In this document: positions 51,172 to 59,583 of the stretch, in pieces
Position numbering within the stretch: the first letter of the stretch is position 1
Layout of the letters: each line of letters starts with the position of its first letter
DNA from: Rhodovulum marinum
GTDB lineage: Bacteria > Pseudomonadota > Alphaproteobacteria > Rhodobacterales > Rhodobacteraceae
NCBI RefSeq assembly: GCF_004343075.1
Contig: NZ_SLXP01000002.1
Location: 434,001 to 498,000 of the forward strand
Direction: 5' to 3'
DNA length: 64,000 nt
Notes under the pieces: model-generated
Databases searched by the model: none
What the model was told of the DNA's origin: nothing
The model's input: only the letters and a program-made list of their open reading frames with translations
Program-made: the position numbers and the translations under genes

Positions 51172-51510
51172 TCAGCCGCCCTCGCCCGGCGCCTCGGAGA
51201 AGTACTTCTCGCGCTTGCCGGTTTCGCCGTCGCGTTCCTGGGCCTCGGGCAGCGGGTCCTTGCGGGTGATGATCACCGGCCAGATCTCGGAATACTTGCG
51301 GTTGAACTCGACCCACTCGTCCATGTCCGGTTCGGTGTCGGGCCGGATCGCGTCGGCCGGGCACTCGGGTTCGCACACGCCGCAGTCGATGCACTCGTCG
51401 GGGTGGATCACCAGCATGTTCTCACCCTCGTAGAAACAATCCACGGGGCAGACCTCGACACAGTCGGTGTATTTGCAGGCGATGCAGTTGTCGGTGACGA
51501 CATAGGTCAT
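51172..51510 (-). CDS. fdxA: Seven-iron ferredoxin [3Fe-4S][4Fe-4S]
   Basis: The 112-residue ferredoxin has cysteines at 9, 12, 17, 21 and 25 ([17 protein letters not shown]), then at 40, 43, 46 and 50 ([14 protein letters not shown]). This is the FdI-type pattern for one 3Fe and one 4Fe cluster, with two extra non-ligand cysteines as in Azotobacter FdI. The C-terminal acidic tail is typical of alphaproteobacterial FdxA. It lies in a co-directional group: helicase, S4 protein, fdxA, carD. Confidence 0.95.
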   Translation of the reverse strand: MTYVVTDNCIACKYTDCVEVCPVDCFYEGENMLVIHPDECIDCGVCEPECPADAIRPDTEPDMDEWVEFNRKYSEIWPVIITRKDPLPEAQERDGETGKREKYFSEAPGEGG

Positions 51511-51561
51511 TTGCAGACTCGCGTTTTCCTTTTGGGGTTCGAACTAGAACACCGGGGCGGA

Positions 51562-51939
51562 TCATTCAAGCGGGGGTTTTCGGCGCTCGTCGATCTGGCG
51601 GCGATCCTTCTTGGTGGGCCGTCCGCCCCCCTCGTATCGCGGATTTTCGGGGGGGCTTTCCTTGATCGGGGTCAAGTCCTGGTACAGGGTGCGCGCCTCG
51701 GTCGCGGGCCCCCGGCGCACACCCGGCGCCAGGATGCGCACCACCCGGATGTCGCGGCCCTGCGGAAAGGTCAGCGTGTCGCCCGGGCCGACGCGGGCGC
51801 CGGGCTTGTCGGTGCGGGTCGCGTTGATGCGCACATGGCCGCCCGAGACAACCCGGGCGGCCAGCGTGCGCGTCTTGAAGAACCGCGCATGCCAGAGCCA
51901 CTTGTCCAGCCGGATCGTCGGACGGGCGACCTCGGTCAC
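51562..51939 (-). CDS. S4-domain RNA-binding protein, Hsp15-like
   Basis: The 125-residue protein has the S4 fold start IRLDKWLWHARFFKTRTLAA, the SGGHVRINATR turn and VGPGDTLTF, then a basic tail (RRQIDERRKPP). Hsp15 (HslR) binds stalled 50S-peptidyl-tRNA complexes. It starts 5 bp after the helicase gene and is probably co-transcribed with it, giving an RNA helicase/RNA-binding pair. Confidence 0.9.
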   Translation of the reverse strand: MTEVARPTIRLDKWLWHARFFKTRTLAARVVSGGHVRINATRTDKPGARVGPGDTLTFPQGRDIRVVRILAPGVRRGPATEARTLYQDLTPIKESPPENPRYEGGGRPTKKDRRQIDERRKPPLE

Positions 51940-51943
51940 GCGG

Positions 51944-54781
51944 TTACTGCTTGTCCCGCAGCCCCATCAGCGCGGCGGCGAAGGGGTTGTCGGGGTCGAT
52001 CGCCTTTTCCTTGCGGGGCGGGCGCGCCTGGAAGCTTTGCGGCTTGTCGGAACGCGGACCGCCGCCATGCTTGCCCTTGGGCTTGCCGCGCGGCTTGCCG
52101 CCCTTGCCCTGGGGCTTGTCGCCGCGCGGGCGGTGACCACCGCCCTTGCGCCGGGGCGCCCAGGAGAAGGTATAGAACACCTCGATCTCGGGTTCTGCCG
52201 CGCTCGCCGCGGCGGTCTCGGCGGGCACCTCGGCCGGGGGCGTTTCCGCGACGGGCGTTTCTGCCGGGGTTTCGGTCGCGGCCTCGGCCGGCGCTGTCTC
52301 GGCGTCCGCGGCGGGCGTGTCCGCCGTGCCCTCGGCGGGCGTTGCGGATGTGTCCACGGCGGCCTCCGCCTCGGGGGCCTGGGGCGCGGGGGCAGGCGCG
52401 GCCTTGACCTTGGGCCGCTCGCCGCGCTCGGCCGTGTAGCCCAGCCCCTGCATCAGGTCGGCGAACTGGTCCAGCGTGGTGCCGGTGATCGACAGCATGT
52501 CGGCCTTGGCCTCGAACCCGCCGCGGGTATTCTCGGCGCGCAGCATGTCGGCCAGCCGCTCCAGCATGTCGATGCGGATCGCCCGGGCCCCCGCCGCGCG
52601 ATAGCCCGACAGCGTGTGCACCTCGGGCGCCACGCCCTCGCCCGCGGGGATCGTCACCAGCCCCGGCGGCGGGCTTTCGGGGAACTCGTCCAGCCCCCGG
52701 GACAGCGACCACAGCACCAGCCGCAGCCGGGTCGGCGCGGGTTTCAGCAAGAGCGGCATGAAGATGGTGAACTGGCCGAACCTTATGCCATGCTTGCGCA
52801 ACGCGGCGCGCGCATCCTGGTCCAGTTCCTTGACCTCGTTCGCGACACCTTCGCGCGGCAGCACGCCCATCGCCTCGACCATGCGGAAGGCAAAGCCGCG
52901 GGTCAGCCCGGTCAGCGACTCGTCGCGCTGCAGGTTCAAGAGCGGCTCGAACAGGGTTGCCACCCGGCGGTCGATGAAATGCTGCAGCCGGCGGCGCACC
53001 TTCTCGATGACCTCGGCGCCGGCCTCTTCGTCGACTAAGGCCTCGACCACGGGTTTCAGCGGGTCGGCGCCGGCCACCAGCTTGCCCACCGCATGCTCGC
53101 CCCACATCAACCCGCCCTGCTCGGTGTAATCAAGCTCGGTATCGGGGGAATTGTAGAACCGGTCGGCGCGCAGGTGGAATTCGGGGCCAAGCGCCGCCAG
53201 CGCCGCCTGGCGCAGGGTGCGCGCCTCGTCGGGGCTGGCAGAGGCGTCCTGACGGAACCGGAACCCCTCCAGACGGCCGATGAATTCCCCCTCGACCGTC
53301 ACCTCACCCTTGTCGTTCACCTCGGCCACAAGGCTCTCCTTCTGCTTCAACCGGCGAAGGAGCACACTCGTCCGCCGGTCAACAAATCTTTGCGTCAGCG
53401 CGCCGTGCAGCGCGTCGGACAGGCGGTCTTCTACAGCGCGGGTCAGGCCGCGCCAATGGGCTTCGTCGGCCACCCAGCCCGTGCGCTGTGCGACATATGT
53501 CCAGGTGCGGATATACGCCAGACGTTTCGACAGCGTGTCAATGTCGCCATCTGTCCGGTCGATTCGTTTCACCTGGCGGGCCAGCCAGTCGTCGGGCACG
53601 CGGCCGCCCTCGTGCAGGAAACCGAAGATGCGTTCCAGCATGCCGGTATGTTCGGCCGCGGAAATGCCGCGGAAATCGGGTATCCGGCAGACATCCCACA
53701 AAAGTTTCACGTCCCGCGCATCGCCCAGCCGGTCGCGCAACTCGGGCAGCGCGGCCAGCGTTTTCAGCGCGTGCAGGTCGTCAGCCTCGCGCGCGCGGGT
53801 CAGCCAGTCGCCCTCGGCGCGCGCCTCGAGCGCGGCGATCAGCCGCTCGGGCGTGCCGAAATCCAGCCGCGCGTTGCGCCATTGCAGCTTTTTCACGGGG
53901 GCGAAACGGTTCTCGACGATGGCCTCGGCGATTTCCGCGTCCAGCGGGCGCGCCTCGCCGGTGACGCCGAAGGTACCGGCCTGGGTGTGGCGCCCCGCGC
54001 GGCCCGCGATCTGGGCCAGTTCGTTCGGCATCAGCGGCCGCATCCGCCGCCCGTCGAATTTCGACAGGCTGGAAAAGGCCACGTGCTTGATATCGAGGTT
54101 CAGCCCCATGCCGATGGCGTCCGTCGCCACCAGGTAATCGACATCGCCGTTCTGATACAACTCGACCTGGGCGTTGCGGGTGCGGGGGCTCAGCGCGCCC
54201 ATCACCACCGCGCAGCCGCCCTTTTGCCGGCGGATCAGTTCCGCGATGGCATAGACGTTCTCGACCGAGAACCCCACGATGGCCGAGCGCGGCGGCATTC
54301 GGCTGATCTTTTTCGAGCCGGTATAGGTCAGTTCCGAAAATCGCTCGCGGCGCATGAATTGCGCGCGGGGAACAAGGGCCGCGATGGCGCCCCGCATGGT
54401 TTCGGCGCCCAGGAACAGGGTTTCATGATGGCCGCGCGCGTTCAACAGCCGGTCGGTGAAGACATGCCCCCGCTCCGGGTCGGCGCAAAGCTGGATTTCG
54501 TCCACCGCCAGGAAATCGGCGCCGGTGCCGGTGGGCATGGCTTCCGCCGTGCAGACCCAGTATTGCGCCCGGTCCGGCACGATGCGTTCCTCGCCGGTGA
54601 CCAGCGCCACGCAGGACGGCCCGCGCAACCCCACGATCCGGTCATAGACCTCGCGCGCCAAAAGGCGCAGCGGCAGGCCGATCACGCCCGTCCGGTGCGC
54701 CAGCATCCGCTCGATCGCGTAATGGGTCTTGCCGGTATTGGTCGGCCCGAGGACCGCGGTGATCCTCGCCTGGTCTGACAT
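51944..54781 (-). CDS. Suv3-like DExH RNA helicase with a long low-complexity C-terminus
   Basis: The 945-residue helicase has Walker A LGPTNTGKTHYA, the DExH-type box VDEIQLCAD, the SF2 motif GMGLNLDIKHV and IAGRAGRHTQAG (motif VI with QxxGRxGR style), all as in mitochondrial Suv3 and alphaproteobacterial relatives. The C-terminal region (about 780-945) is low-complexity, with Ala/Glu/Pro repeats then a Lys/Gly-rich basic stretch (KPQGKGGKPRGKPKGKHGG). It probably unwinds structured RNA in degradation or ribosome assembly. ATG at 54781; the next gene upstream ends 22 bp away. Confidence 0.9.
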   Translation of the reverse strand: MSDQARITAVLGPTNTGKTHYAIERMLAHRTGVIGLPLRLLAREVYDRIVGLRGPSCVALVTGEERIVPDRAQYWVCTAEAMPTGTGADFLAVDEIQLCADPERGHVFTDRLLNARGHHETLFLGAETMRGAIAALVPRAQFMRRERFSELTYTGSKKISRMPPRSAIVGFSVENVYAIAELIRRQKGGCAVVMGALSPRTRNAQVELYQNGDVDYLVATDAIGMGLNLDIKHVAFSSLSKFDGRRMRPLMPNELAQIAGRAGRHTQAGTFGVTGEARPLDAEIAEAIVENRFAPVKKLQWRNARLDFGTPERLIAALEARAEGDWLTRAREADDLHALKTLAALPELRDRLGDARDVKLLWDVCRIPDFRGISAAEHTGMLERIFGFLHEGGRVPDDWLARQVKRIDRTDGDIDTLSKRLAYIRTWTYVAQRTGWVADEAHWRGLTRAVEDRLSDALHGALTQRFVDRRTSVLLRRLKQKESLVAEVNDKGEVTVEGEFIGRLEGFRFRQDASASPDEARTLRQAALAALGPEFHLRADRFYNSPDTELDYTEQGGLMWGEHAVGKLVAGADPLKPVVEALVDEEAGAEVIEKVRRRLQHFIDRRVATLFEPLLNLQRDESLTGLTRGFAFRMVEAMGVLPREGVANEVKELDQDARAALRKHGIRFGQFTIFMPLLLKPAPTRLRLVLWSLSRGLDEFPESPPPGLVTIPAGEGVAPEVHTLSGYRAAGARAIRIDMLERLADMLRAENTRGGFEAKADMLSITGTTLDQFADLMQGLGYTAERGERPKVKAAPAPAPQAPEAEAAVDTSATPAEGTADTPAADAETAPAEAATETPAETPVAETPPAEVPAETAAASAAEPEIEVFYTFSWAPRRKGGGHRPRGDKPQGKGGKPRGKPKGKHGGGPRSDKPQSFQARPPRKEKAIDPDNPFAAALMGLRDKQ

Positions 54782-54802
54782 TCTCTGCCCTTTCGCCCAG
54801 CC

Positions 54803-55363
54803 TCAGAGCGTGCGGCCGGATGTCAGCAGCTCCAGCCGTTTCTCGGCCTCTTCTAGGTCAGGATCGTGGGGATGTATAGCGCGCGCGGCGCGCACCGCCT
54901 CCAGCGCGGCGTCGTAACGCCCGGTCTCTTCGAGGATCGCGCCCAGCCCCGTCAGCGCCCCGAAATGGCGCGGGTTCAGGTCCAGCGTGCGGGCGATATC
55001 GGCGATGGCAGGGCCGTAGAGACCGGCCTTGAAATAGGCGATGGCGCGCGCGTTGAAGCCTTCGGCGAAATCGGGCGCGTGGTCGGTCAGCGCGGTCAGG
55101 TGCGCGATGGCGGTGTCGAACGCGCCCGCCTCGACCGCCTCGCGCCCGCGTTTCAGCAGCAGGTCCATCGAGGGCGATCCGGATTTCGCCCATTCCGCCC
55201 AGATCGCCTCCTCGACCTGTTTCCAGTTCGGCAGGTCGGGGGTCTGCAACTCGTCCAGAAGTTCGGCCGCCCGCGCCTCGTCGGCCCGCACCGGCGCAGA
55301 CAGCGCAAGTACGAGGCAAATTGCCGTTACGACGGGATTGAGAATGTGACGCCGCATGCCCAT
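54803..55363 (-). CDS. Secreted TPR protein
   Basis: The roughly 186-residue protein has a signal peptide (NPVVTAICLVLALSAPVRA) and TPR-like helices (LTALTDHAPDFAEGFNARAI, YFKAGLYGPAIADIARTLDL, LNPRHFGALTGLGAILEETG). It should act in the periplasm as a protein-binding scaffold. The start is uncertain: ATG at 55363 was chosen; ATG at 55357 and a TTG at 55372 are also possible. It precedes the helicase gene by 22 bp. Confidence 0.85.
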   Translation of the reverse strand: MGMRRHILNPVVTAICLVLALSAPVRADEARAAELLDELQTPDLPNWKQVEEAIWAEWAKSGSPSMDLLLKRGREAVEAGAFDTAIAHLTALTDHAPDFAEGFNARAIAYFKAGLYGPAIADIARTLDLNPRHFGALTGLGAILEETGRYDAALEAVRAARAIHPHDPDLEEAEKRLELLTSGRTL

Positions 55364-55430
55364 AACAGCCAAGGATAGCGCAACCGGCGGGAAAAGCGAC
55401 AGGCCCCGCGTTCACAATCGGAGGATGCCC

Positions 55431-55718
55431 ATGAGCGACGTGATCGACAAGGTCGTGGAAATGCTGAACGACAAGATCGACGGGGGCTTTGACGGGGTCG
55501 CCAAGTTCGCGATCGAGGACGAGGGCGACGTGATCGTCGATTCGAGCGGCGCGCATGCCGGCGAGGCGAATGCCGACGTCACGCTGATCGCCACGCTGGA
55601 CACGTTCCGGTCGATGATGGAGGGCGAGTTGAACCCGACCGCCGCCTTCATGACCGGCAAGCTCAAGATCGAGGGCGACATGGGCAAGGCGATGCAGCTT
55701 GCCCAGATATTCACCTGA
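55431..55718 (+). CDS. SCP2 sterol-binding-fold protein
   Basis: The 95-residue protein has the SCP2 fold text AKFAIEDEGDVIVDSSGAHA, DVTLIATLDTFRSMMEGEL and PTAAFMTGKLKIEGDMGKAM. SCP2 proteins bind lipids or acyl-CoA. GGAGG at 55420-55424 sits 6 nt before ATG 55431, which is why I prefer it over ATG 55425. It diverges from the TPR gene. Confidence 0.92.
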   Translation: MSDVIDKVVEMLNDKIDGGFDGVAKFAIEDEGDVIVDSSGAHAGEANADVTLIATLDTFRSMMEGELNPTAAFMTGKLKIEGDMGKAMQLAQIFT

Positions 55719-55733
55719 CCTAACCTAGGGCAA

Positions 55734-56720
55734 ATGGAACCAGCGCCGCTTTACAACGATATCGCCGAGGGGCCCGGGGACGCCGCCGCGTTCTGGATAC
55801 GGGCGGGCGACGGGGTGCGGCTGAGGATCGCCGTCTGGGGCGCGCAGGGGGCGCGGGCCACGGTGCTGCTGTTTCCCGGCCGCACCGAATACGCCGAAAA
55901 ATACGGCCGCGCCGCCGCCGACCTGGCCGCGCGCGGCTTTGCCACGGTGGCGGTCGACTGGCGCGGCCAGGGGCTGGCCGACCGGTTGCATGACGATCCG
56001 ATCCTGGGCCATGTCGACCGGTTCGACGCCTATCAGCGCGATGTCGAGGCCGTGACCCGCGCGGCGGCGGCGCTGGGCCTGCCGCGCCCGTTCCACCTGT
56101 TGGCCCATTCGATGGGCGGCTGCATCGGGCTGCGTGCGCTGCACGGCGGTCTGGACGTCGCCTCGGCGGTGTTCACCGCGCCGATGTGGGGCATAAGGAT
56201 GACGCCCCTGATGCGCCCCGCCGCCTGGATGATCAGCGCCGCCAGCCGCCCGCTGGGCCTGGGCGGACGGGTAACGCCGGGGCGCGGGGGCGATGCCTAT
56301 GTGATGGCCAGCAGTTTCGAGGAAAACGAGCTGACCGCAGATCCCGAGATGTTCGGCTATATGCGCCGCCAGATCGCCGCGCGCCCCGAGATGGCGCTGG
56401 GCGGGCCCAGCCTGACCTGGCTGCACGAGGCGCTGCGCGAAACCCGCGCGCTGGTGCGCATGGCCCCGCCCGCGGTGCCGGCGCTGACCTACCTGGGCAG
56501 CGAGGAACGCATCGTCTGCCCCAACGCGATCCGCACGCTCAAGGGCGCCTGGGCCGCGGGCACGCTGCGCGAGGTCGCGGGCGCCCGCCACGAGGTGATG
56601 ATGGAAGGCGCCGCCACCCGCGCCCGCGTCTTCGACGAAACCGCCGAACATTTCACCCGCCACGCCACGCCGCCCCGGCCGCTTCCCGCGCGCGGCGACG
56701 CGGACGCGCTGCGCGCCTGA
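55734..56720 (+). CDS. Alpha/beta hydrolase, lysophospholipase/monoacylglycerol-lipase type
   Basis: The 328-residue hydrolase has the oxyanion segment LLFPGRTEYAEKYGRAA, DWRGQGLAD, the nucleophile elbow LAHSMGGCIGLRALH and a late His in GARHEVMMEG. It fits the serine hydrolase (Hydrolase_4) family that acts on lysophospholipids or monoglycerides. It lies 15 bp after the SCP2-type gene, which suggests a lipid-handling pair. Confidence 0.88.
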   Translation: MEPAPLYNDIAEGPGDAAAFWIRAGDGVRLRIAVWGAQGARATVLLFPGRTEYAEKYGRAAADLAARGFATVAVDWRGQGLADRLHDDPILGHVDRFDAYQRDVEAVTRAAAALGLPRPFHLLAHSMGGCIGLRALHGGLDVASAVFTAPMWGIRMTPLMRPAAWMISAASRPLGLGGRVTPGRGGDAYVMASSFEENELTADPEMFGYMRRQIAARPEMALGGPSLTWLHEALRETRALVRMAPPAVPALTYLGSEERIVCPNAIRTLKGAWAAGTLREVAGARHEVMMEGAATRARVFDETAEHFTRHATPPRPLPARGDADALRA

Positions 56721-56769
56721 CCCGGCCGGGCCCATGGCGCGCCGCGCCGCGCGCCCTATACTGCGCCCC

Positions 56770-57777
56770 ATGTCCGTCCTGACCTTCACCGAGCGCGGCA
56801 TCTATTGCCCCGCGGGCGATTTCTTCATCGACCCCTGGCGTCCGGTGGACCGCGCGCTCATCACCCACGGCCATGCCGACCACGCCCGCCCCGGCCACCG
56901 GCACTACCTGGCGACCGCCCCCGCCGCGCCCGTGATGCGCCACCGGCTGGGCGATATCGCGCTGGAAACCGTCGGCTATGGCAAGGCGCGGCGGATCGGC
57001 GATGCGACCGTGTCGTTCCACCCGGCGGGGCATGTGCCGGGTTCCGCGCAAATCCGGGTGGAGGTGGGCGGCGAGGTCTGGGTCGTCTCGGGCGATTACA
57101 AGCTGGAGGAGGACGGGCTGTCCGAACCGTTCGAACCGGTGCGCGCCCATGCCTTCATCAGCGAATGCACCTTCGGGCTGCCCGTGTTCAAATGGGCGCC
57201 GCAGGCCGAGGTGTTCGCCGGGATCAACGCCTGGTGGGCCGGGAACGCGGCCCGGGGGCGGTTCACGCTGCTGGGCGCCTATGCGCTGGGCAAGGCGCAG
57301 CGGCTGCTGGCGGGGGTGGATGCCGCGACGGGCCCGATCCTGACCCATGGCGCGGTCGAGGCGACCTGCGCGGTGATGCGCGCGCAGGGCATCGCGCTAC
57401 CCGAAACCGTGCCGGTCACCCCCGACACCGACCTCAAGGCCCATGCGGGCGGGCTGGTCCTTGCGCCGCCCTCGGCGCTGGGCGGGCCGTGGGCGCGGTG
57501 CTTTGGGCCGGCCGCGACCGGCTTCGCCTCGGGCTGGATGGCGCTTCGGGGCGTGCGCCGCAGGCGCGCCGCCGACCGGGGCTTCGTCCTGTCCGACCAT
57601 GCCGACTGGGCGGGGCTGAACACCGCGATCCGCGAAACCGGGGCCGAACGGGTCTTCGTCACCCACGGCTATACCAGCGTGTTTCGCCGCTGGCTGGTCG
57701 AGCAGGGCTATGAGGCGGAAATCGTCCAGACCGCCTTCGAAGGGGAAAGCCTCGACCGGGCAGAGGACGAGGCATGA
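56770..57777 (+). CDS. Ligase-associated DNA damage response exonuclease (MBL/beta-CASP)
   Basis: The 335-residue protein begins TERGIYCPAGDFFIDPWRPV and has the metal site ITHGHADHARPGH (His33, His35, Asp37, His38), VSGDYKLEEDGLSEPFEPVR, and the late VTHGYTSVFRRWLV. It is the exonuclease partner of the bacterial Lhr-type helicase/ATP-ligase repair cassette. A TATACT -10-like hexamer ends 7 bp before the ATG, so the transcript may be leaderless. It overlaps the ligase start by 4 bp. No Lhr helicase gene is present in the flanks. Confidence 0.92.
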   Translation: MSVLTFTERGIYCPAGDFFIDPWRPVDRALITHGHADHARPGHRHYLATAPAAPVMRHRLGDIALETVGYGKARRIGDATVSFHPAGHVPGSAQIRVEVGGEVWVVSGDYKLEEDGLSEPFEPVRAHAFISECTFGLPVFKWAPQAEVFAGINAWWAGNAARGRFTLLGAYALGKAQRLLAGVDAATGPILTHGAVEATCAVMRAQGIALPETVPVTPDTDLKAHAGGLVLAPPSALGGPWARCFGPAATGFASGWMALRGVRRRRAADRGFVLSDHADWAGLNTAIRETGAERVFVTHGYTSVFRRWLVEQGYEAEIVQTAFEGESLDRAEDEA

Positions 57778-59366
57778 AGCGTTTCGCCGCCCTGTTCACC
57801 GCGCTGGACCGCACGACGAAAACCACCGCCAAGGTCGACGCGCTGGCCGCCTATTTCACCGAGGCGCCCGAGGATGACCGGCTGTGGACCGTGGCGCTGT
57901 TGTCCGGCCGCCGGCCGCGCCGGGCGGTGACGACCACGCGGCTGAGGGAATGGGCGGCGGAACGCGCGGGCCTGCCACTGTGGTTGTTCGAGGAATGTTA
58001 CCCGGTGGTGGGCGATCTGGCCGAGACCATCGCGCTGGTCCTGCCGCCCGCGACCGGAACCAGCACGGCCAGCCTGTCGGACTGGATGGCGGAGATCGGC
58101 GCGCTGGCCGCGGTCGAGGAACCCGAGCGCAAGGCGCGCATCCTCGCCGCCTGGGACGGGCTCGACGGCACCGAACGATTCCTGTTCAACAAGCTGATCA
58201 CCGGGGGGTTCCGCGTCGGCGTCAGCCAGAAGCTGATGACCCGCGCACTGTCCCGCGCGACCGGGATCGACGAGGCGGAACTGGCGCACCGGCTGATGGG
58301 CGACTGGACCCCCGCCACGGTCTCCTGGCAGGGGCTGATCGAGGCGCCCGACCCCGCCGCCGCGCTGTCGCGCCCCTACCCGTTCTACCTGGCCTACCAG
58401 GTCGAGGACGGCCCCGAGGCATTGGGCGGGGCGGGCGACTGGCTGGCGGAATACAAGTGGGACGGCATCCGCGGCCAGCTGATCGTGCGGGGAGGCGAAC
58501 ATTTCGTCTGGTCGCGCGGCGAGGAACTGATGACCGACCGCTTCCCCGAGCTGGTCGCCGCGCGCGATTTCCTGCCCGAGGGCACGGTGATCGACGGCGA
58601 AATCCTGGCGTGGCGCGTCGACGCCCCCCTGCCCTTCGCCGCGCTGCAAAAGCGGATCACCCGCAAGACCGTGCCCAAGAAACTGCTGGCCGAGGCGCCG
58701 GTGGTGCTGAAGGCCTATGACCTGTTGGAGCAGGGCGGCCGCGATCTCCGGCAAACGCCGCTGGCCGACCGCCGCGCGCGGCTGGAAGACCTGTTCGCCG
58801 GGCTGCCGGCGGAAAGCCCCCTGCGGCTGTCGCCGCTCTTGCCGTTCGGCGACTGGGGGGCGCTGGCCGAAGCGCGCGCCGGCGCGCGCGCCGCCGGCGC
58901 CGAGGGCGTGATGCTGAAACGCGCGGGCGCCCCCTACCTTGCGGGGCGCAAGAAGGGCGACTGGTGGAAATGGAAGCTGGACCCGCTGAGCGTGGACGCG
59001 GTGATGATCTATGCCCAGGCGGGCCACGGGCGGCGCGCGACGCTGTATACCGATTTCACCTTCGCGGTCTGGGACGGGGACCAGTTGGTGCCCTTTACCA
59101 AGGCCTATTCCGGGCTGACCGATGCCGAGTTCCGCGAGATCACCACCTGGGTGCGCAGGAACACGCTGCAACGCTTTGGCCCGGTGCGGCAGGTGAAACC
59201 CGAACATGTCTTCGAGATCGCCTTCGAGGGGATACAGGAAAGCCCGCGCCACAAATCGGGGGTCGCGCTGCGCTTTCCGCGGATGGCGCGCTGGCGCCGC
59301 GACAAGCCGGTGGAGGAGGCCAACACGCTGGCCGACCTGCGCGCGCTGCTGGCAAGCCATGGCTAG
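57774..59366 (+). CDS. ATP-dependent DNA ligase, cisplatin-damage-response type
   Basis: The 530-residue ligase has an N-terminal DNA-binding domain, the adenylation lysine in AEYKWDGIRGQL (Lys228), motif IV-V text EGVMLKRAGAPYLAG and KKGDWWKWKLDP, then an OB-fold domain ending near RFPRMARWRRDK. This is the LigC/DNA-ligase branch linked to the MBL exonuclease and, elsewhere, to an Lhr helicase and the PdeM endonuclease. It seals nicks during damage response. The start overlaps the exonuclease stop (ATGA). A GC-rich repeat follows 21 bp after the stop. Confidence 0.93.
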   Translation: MKRFAALFTALDRTTKTTAKVDALAAYFTEAPEDDRLWTVALLSGRRPRRAVTTTRLREWAAERAGLPLWLFEECYPVVGDLAETIALVLPPATGTSTASLSDWMAEIGALAAVEEPERKARILAAWDGLDGTERFLFNKLITGGFRVGVSQKLMTRALSRATGIDEAELAHRLMGDWTPATVSWQGLIEAPDPAAALSRPYPFYLAYQVEDGPEALGGAGDWLAEYKWDGIRGQLIVRGGEHFVWSRGEELMTDRFPELVAARDFLPEGTVIDGEILAWRVDAPLPFAALQKRITRKTVPKKLLAEAPVVLKAYDLLEQGGRDLRQTPLADRRARLEDLFAGLPAESPLRLSPLLPFGDWGALAEARAGARAAGAEGVMLKRAGAPYLAGRKKGDWWKWKLDPLSVDAVMIYAQAGHGRRATLYTDFTFAVWDGDQLVPFTKAYSGLTDAEFREITTWVRRNTLQRFGPVRQVKPEHVFEIAFEGIQESPRHKSGVALRFPRMARWRRDKPVEEANTLADLRALLASHG

Positions 59367-59387
59367 GCGGGCGGTCGCGTGATGCGG

Positions 59388-59471
59388 GTTTCGCCCCGGC
59401 TGACGCCGGAGCGACCGGCTGGGGGGCGTTGCCCCCCAGACCCCCCGGGATATTTTCGGCCAGAAGAAGAT
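59388..59471 (+). repeat. GC-rich intergenic repeat, single forward unit
   Basis: The unit reads GGTTTCGCCCCGGCTGACGC, then GCGACCGGCTGGGGGGCGTT with the C6 complement, CAGACCCCCC and GGGATATTTTCGGCCAGAA, ending AGAAGA. It matches the left half at 12227-12310 almost base for base over about 80 bp. It lies directly after the ligase gene. Confidence 0.82.
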
Positions 59472-59583
59472 GCCGCGAGTCCCGGCCCGGATTGGCGCGC
59501 TTGGTCCCCAGCACCGCCATGGCCCTTGCAGCCGCCTGCCCTTCGGGTGTTCAAGGGGGCGGTTCACCACGAGGAGCCTGCCG

